From JAMCXS01 sp964459065 (GTDB taxonomy: Bacteria; Acidobacteriota; Terriglobia; UBA7540): a stretch of 9,066 nucleotides of DNA. Below the pieces are notes generated by a model. It worked only from the letters and a program-made list of their open reading frames with translations. It did not search any database and was not told the origin of the DNA. The DNA is taken from positions 1 through 9,066 of the forward strand of contig CAYWMN010000150.1 of assembly GCA_964459065.1 (NCBI GenBank). The letters run 5' to 3'. The translations under genes and the position numbers were made by a program. Position 1 is the stretch's first letter. Every line of letters starts with the position of its first letter. Positions 6,149-9,066 of the stretch are shown piece by piece.

Positions 6149-7061
6149 ACACGTAGCAGTTGCCGCCGCGGCAATCGGTGGTGAGAATTCTTTTGCAATC
6201 CTCCAGGCATCTGCGCATTTCGGCAACCGTCCCCGAACCCGGACGGTGATACTCATATTCAATGTTGCCCGGAAACTTCCAGCGGCGGTCGCGCACCAGG
6301 CGCAGCACCGCGATCACGGGCGTGTCGCCTTCGCCCCAGGGAAGGTCTGCGCCGTTATTGCGCTTGCGGTCTTTCAGGTGGAGCGTGACGATGCGGCGGT
6401 GCCATTTGCGGAGGAAGGAGACGGGATCGCTGTTGGCGGCCACAAAATGCCCGATGTCCAGGTTGACCCCGACCCAGCGCGACGTTCCCTTGAGCCCCCG
6501 CTCAAAGCTGGCGGCGTTTGAGAAAGAGTTCGGATCCTTGACGTTGCTGTGGTTGTGAAAACCCACGACAATCCTGTACTTTTTCGCGAGGGCCTCCACC
6601 TTGTGGACCACGCCCAGATGGGATGACGCGGTAATGTAGCGCACGCCCATGGCGCGGGCCATCTCAAAACCGCGGGTGTATTCGGCGTCCGTGAAGTCGT
6701 CCTGGAAGCTGTAGTTGTAGGCATAGAGCCGCACGCGGGCTTTGTCAAACTTGCGCCGGATCTCGCGAAAGTGCGCGAGCGGAACGGTCAGCCGCCAGTG
6801 CCGCATCTGTTCCCGGCTGAGGTGCTGAGGCTCCGCGTGCGCCTGCCACAACTCGCATTCGCCGATGCCAATGTCGTGGCACGCCTTGATGCAAGCGTCC
6901 AGGCTGCGATCCCGGAACGAATAACTCTGCGCGCCGATCTGGACGCCCGCGAAAACGGAATCGATGGAGTTCAGGCCCAGGGCCGGCCGGTTGGCCACCA
7001 GCAAGCCGGCCGCTCCGGCCGCAACCAGCTTGCCCATATCACGCCGGGAAATCATCGTCAT
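6147..7061 (-). CDS. Tat-signal xylose-isomerase-like TIM-barrel protein (sugar isomerase/epimerase family)
   Basis: A 304-residue protein of the sugar phosphate isomerase/epimerase (xylose isomerase-like, AP-endonuclease-2 fold) family. A twin-arginine signal, ISRRDMGK (4-11), is followed by an Ala/Gly/Leu-rich segment to about residue 24, so it is probably exported or periplasmic. Barrel-end residues fit metal and sugar binding: GECELW (67-72), GFHNHS (167-172), NLDIGH (200-205), HLKDRK (228-233) and EYEYH (268-272). The C-terminus carries four cysteines (C285, C289, C297, C302). The ATG at 7061 has GGAGG 5 nt upstream; an ATG two codons later is also possible. Exported members are frequent in Acidobacteriota and Planctomycetes, and some relatives act on 3-keto-sugars, so phosphate-sugar isomerisation should not be assumed. 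Nothing in the sequence fixes the substrate. It has its own promoter and converges with the radical SAM gene. Confidence 0.85.
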   Translation of the reverse strand: MTMISRRDMGKLVAAGAAGLLVANRPALGLNSIDSVFAGVQIGAQSYSFRDRSLDACIKACHDIGIGECELWQAHAEPQHLSREQMRHWRLTVPLAHFREIRRKFDKARVRLYAYNYSFQDDFTDAEYTRGFEMARAMGVRYITASSHLGVVHKVEALAKKYRIVVGFHNHSNVKDPNSFSNAASFERGLKGTSRWVGVNLDIGHFVAANSDPVSFLRKWHRRIVTLHLKDRKRNNGADLPWGEGDTPVIAVLRLVRDRRWKFPGNIEYEYHRPGSGTVAEMRRCLEDCKRILTTDCRGGNCYV

Positions 7062-7100
7062 AATTGCCTCCGCTCGAAGGTGGATGAGAATGCGCCCCTC

Positions 7101-7129
7101 AGTATAGAAACCCGGCCGGGGGTTGGCAA
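7101..7129 (-). promoter_or_regulatory. Sigma70-type promoter of the TIM-barrel gene
   Basis: On the minus strand TTGCCA (7129 to 7124) and TATACT (7106 to 7101) are separated by 17 bp, and each matches consensus at 5 of 6 positions. Initiation near 7095 gives a leader of about 33 nt carrying GGAGG (7071 to 7067). This is the best consensus promoter in the window and suggests substantial basal expression. Confidence 0.62.
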
Positions 7130-7224
7130 GAAAGATCCGCCCCGGAATTCGCCGCGCTCTCAAAACCAGCGGCCCGGCGGGGGGCGCGGGACCGAACACT
7201 TTCCGCGTCTTCGGCGGGCGTGAA

Positions 7225-7233
7225 TGCTATAAT
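7225..7233 (+). promoter_or_regulatory. Extended -10 promoter of the response regulator
   Basis: TGCTATAAT (7225-7233) is a perfect extended -10 element (TGN plus TATAAT). Counting 7 bp from the last T puts transcript initiation at about 7240, the first base of the GTG start codon. No good -35 hexamer is visible, and extended -10 promoters do not need one. The 178-bp gap to the divergent gene shows no other strong element for this direction. Confidence 0.6.
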
Positions 7234-7239
7234 CCACCC

Positions 7240-7959
7240 GTGCGGCAGAGAATCGTCATCATCGAAGACGAAAAGGACATCCTGGACCTGGTGCGATACA
7301 ACTTTCGCAAGGAAGGTTACCAGGTGGAAAGTTTTACGCACGGCAGGAACGGCCTCGAATACGTGCGCCAGAACTCCCCCGACCTGCTGCTTCTCGATAT
7401 CATGCTGCCGGACCTTGACGGCATGGAAATCTGCCAGCGGCTGCGGGCCGATGAGCGGCTCAAAGAGATGCCGATCATTTTTCTGACCGCCAAGGGCGAG
7501 GAAGTCGACCGCGTTGTGGGTCTGGAGATCGGCGCCGATGACTACGTGGTCAAGCCTTTCAGCCCTCGCGAGCTGCTGGCGCGGGTAAAAGCCGTGCTCA
7601 GGCGGCGCGATCAGGCGCTCGGCAAGGCCGAGGTGATTGAAGCTCCCGGCCTGCGGCTGGATTCGCGCTCGCGGGAAGTCACGGTGCGGGGGCGGTCGAT
7701 TACTCTGAGCGCGCTGGAGTTCAAGCTGCTTCACTTTTTGGCCTCGCAGCCGCGGCGGGTCTTCAGCCGCGAACAGTTGCTGGACAACGTGTGGGGACGG
7801 GATCGCTTTGTAACGCCGCGGACCGTGGACGTTCATGTACGCCGGCTCCGGGAAAAGATTGAAAACCGCGGAGGGGCGCCCCAATATATCCAGACCGTGC
7901 GAGGCTCCGGCTACCGTTTTTCGCCGGGTCCCGATGCTGGCGGAGACACCGAAGAATAA
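7240..7959 (+). CDS. PhoB/OmpR-family response regulator
   Basis: A 239-residue DNA-binding response regulator. The receiver domain (about 4-120) has the acidic pair E9-D10, phosphoacceptor D53 in LLDIMLPD, T83 in FLTAK and K105 in VVKPF. The winged-helix output domain (about 136-228) has the OmpR/PhoB features LSALEFKLL, the recognition-helix region TVDVHVRRLREK and the wing ending in VRGSGYRF. Length and layout match PhoB, but a phosphate role is not shown. The start is a GTG with no Shine-Dalgarno sequence. The coding frame is open further upstream, but that stretch contains the extended -10 element and does not resemble a receiver N-terminus, so I place the start at 7240 and infer a leaderless mRNA. 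A sensor kinase follows 24 nt downstream in the same orientation. Confidence 0.93.
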   Translation: MRQRIVIIEDEKDILDLVRYNFRKEGYQVESFTHGRNGLEYVRQNSPDLLLLDIMLPDLDGMEICQRLRADERLKEMPIIFLTAKGEEVDRVVGLEIGADDYVVKPFSPRELLARVKAVLRRRDQALGKAEVIEAPGLRLDSRSREVTVRGRSITLSALEFKLLHFLASQPRRVFSREQLLDNVWGRDRFVTPRTVDVHVRRLREKIENRGGAPQYIQTVRGSGYRFSPGPDAGGDTEE

Positions 7960-7983
7960 TGCGGTTGAGGATCCTGGATTTCC

Positions 7984-9066
7984 ATGCCTTTGAAGAGCCC
8001 CATTTTCCGTAAAGTCTTGTTGGGCGCCTTCCTGCTGAGCGCTGCGACGCTGCTGGCGCTGGATTTCTATCTGGTTCGATTCACTTCCCAACAACATGTC
8101 GCCAGCCTGCAGGCCCGGTTAAGGGCTGAAGGGCGCATCTTCTCAAGCGAACTTGCCAAGGTTCCACCGGCCCGATTGCAGGCCTGGGCCGCTGCAGCCG
8201 GCACCGATGCCGAGGCGCGCGTTACCGTGATCAGCCCCCGCGGAGCGGTGATTGCCGACTCGCTGCAGGACCCGGCGTTTATGGAAAAGCTTTCCGGCCA
8301 GCCGGAAGTGCGCAATGCCCTCCAGGGCCAGGTGGGAACCGCCGTGCGTCCCAGCCACACGCTCGATCAGGAACTGTTCTATTTCGCCACGCCGATCCTC
8401 TACGATGGCCAGGGCGGTTACGTGCTGGAACTGGCCGTTCCCCTCAAAAACGATCCAGGCACAACCGGCACCGTCCTGAACCGCCTGCTTGCCGTGCTGA
8501 TTGGCGCCTCGGTTCTGGCGCTGGCGATCGCCTATATTTTTTCGCGCTCCTTCACGCGGCGCATCAACAGGCTGAAGAATTTTGCGGAGAATCTGGAGAA
8601 AGTTCCGCCTTCGGAAAAATCACAGGAGGGCGAACGTGACGAATTGGGGGAACTGGGGCGTTCGCTGGACCGGGCGGCGGCCCGCTTGCGGGAACTGCTG
8701 GAACGCCTCAACCTGGAGAGCGCCCAGCGCGAAAGCATTCTGACCAGCATGATTGAAGGGGTGCTGGCGGTTGATAGCGACCTCCGAGTGACGTTTTGCA
8801 ACGAGGCTTTCCTGAAGGCTGTGGGCGCCGGCAGTCCGGTGCACCAGCGCTCGCCGCTGCTGGAGATCGTCCGCGACCCGGGGATTGTCGATACCGTAAC
8901 GTACGTCCTTGAGTCCAGACAGTCCAAGAGCCAGCGTTTATACCTTCCGGCGCCCGAAGGCCGCTCGTTTGAAGTTCACGTGTCGCCGCTGCAGGCTCCA
9001 TCGGGCGCCGGCGCCCTGATTATTCTTCACGACGTCACGGACCTGGAACGCCTGGAGCGCGTGCGG
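7984..9066 (+). CDS. PhoR-like sensor histidine kinase, 3' end beyond the window
   Basis: The frame is open for 361 codons to the window edge. It encodes a membrane sensor kinase, partner of the preceding regulator. A short basic N-terminus leads to transmembrane segment 1 (about 11-31), an extracytoplasmic sensing region (about 32-165), transmembrane segment 2 (about 166-187) and a HAMP-like linker with DELGELGRSLDRAA (219-232). A PAS domain follows (about 250-350; ILTSMIEGVLAVD, then an IILHDVTDLERLERVR end). The window stops where the histidine phosphoacceptor helix would start, so kinase activity is inferred from layout. The roughly 130-residue sensor region resembles PhoR/PnpS-type kinases with a large extracytoplasmic domain rather than enterobacterial PhoR. 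The ATG at 7984 has only a weak upstream site (GAGG 13 nt away, or TGGA nearer), so coupling to the regulator's translation is plausible. Confidence 0.88.
   Translation, partial: MPLKSPIFRKVLLGAFLLSAATLLALDFYLVRFTSQQHVASLQARLRAEGRIFSSELAKVPPARLQAWAAAAGTDAEARVTVISPRGAVIADSLQDPAFMEKLSGQPEVRNALQGQVGTAVRPSHTLDQELFYFATPILYDGQGGYVLELAVPLKNDPGTTGTVLNRLLAVLIGASVLALAIAYIFSRSFTRRINRLKNFAENLEKVPPSEKSQEGERDELGELGRSLDRAAARLRELLERLNLESAQRESILTSMIEGVLAVDSDLRVTFCNEAFLKAVGAGSPVHQRSPLLEIVRDPGIVDTVTYVLESRQSKSQRLYLPAPEGRSFEVHVSPLQAPSGAGALIILHDVTDLERLERVR

Noticed and set aside
4775..6262. 495-codon minus-strand open frame opposite the radical SAM gene
   Set aside because: It is low in recognisable motifs and rich in His/Arg/Val, it spans the promoter and the tail of the neighbouring gene, and it covers a well-supported plus-strand gene.
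7123..7239. Upstream extension of the response regulator to an ATG at 7123
   Set aside because: It would add about 39 residues unlike any receiver domain, overlap the divergent promoter at 7101-7129 and include the extended -10 element as codons.
7959..8012. 17-codon frame starting at a TAATG overlap with the response regulator stop
   Set aside because: The overlap looks like translational coupling, but the frame ends after 17 codons, differs from the kinase frame, and the kinase frame already has a complete membrane N-terminus from 7984. It may be chance, although it could help keep ribosomes near the kinase start.
7099..8097. 332-codon minus-strand open frame across the response regulator
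   Set aside because: It covers a clear receiver/winged-helix gene and has no family features; its composition is that of an antisense shadow.

Overview
The window is GC-rich bacterial DNA holding six protein-coding genes and no RNA gene, CRISPR array, transposase or phage gene that I can see. Two genes carry twin-arginine (Tat) signals: a sulfatase and a xylose-isomerase-like TIM-barrel protein. Together with the GC-rich coding, the PKD-tailed glycosidase and a short intergenic repeat at the left edge of a kind I associate with Acidobacteriota, this suggests a soil-type acidobacterium. That assignment is an inference; there is no rRNA or housekeeping marker here.

Layout. Bases 1-165 hold small hairpins that look like dispersed-repeat remnants. 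A Tat-exported S1-type sulfatase (166-1752, minus) and an exported GH36-like alpha-galactosidase-type glycoside hydrolase with a C-terminal PKD domain (1972-4578, plus) diverge from a 219-bp region with candidate promoters on both strands. A 217-bp gap (4579-4795) carries a CRP-like operator array and a sigma70-type promoter in front of a lone radical SAM gene (4796-6121, plus). That gene has a non-canonical cluster motif, CX10CX2C. It converges tail to tail, 25 bp apart, with the Tat-signal TIM-barrel gene (6147-7061, minus). That gene in turn diverges from a two-component system: a PhoB/OmpR-type response regulator (7240-7959, plus), apparently translated from a leaderless GTG start, and a PhoR-like sensor kinase (7984 to the window end, plus). 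The kinase is cut off by the window just before its histidine box.

How the parts may work together. The sulfatase and GH36-like enzyme plausibly form an extracytoplasmic unit that removes sulfate and alpha-linked galactose-type residues from a glycan; this is inference from families and adjacency. The radical SAM gene is a separate, independently promoted transcription unit. Its chemistry is unknown, and its promoter layout fits class I activation by a CRP-family regulator, so it may respond to a cyclic nucleotide or carbon status. The response regulator and kinase are an ordinary co-transcribed sensory pair. The most unusual items are the radical SAM cluster spacing with its regulated promoter, and the leaderless response regulator.
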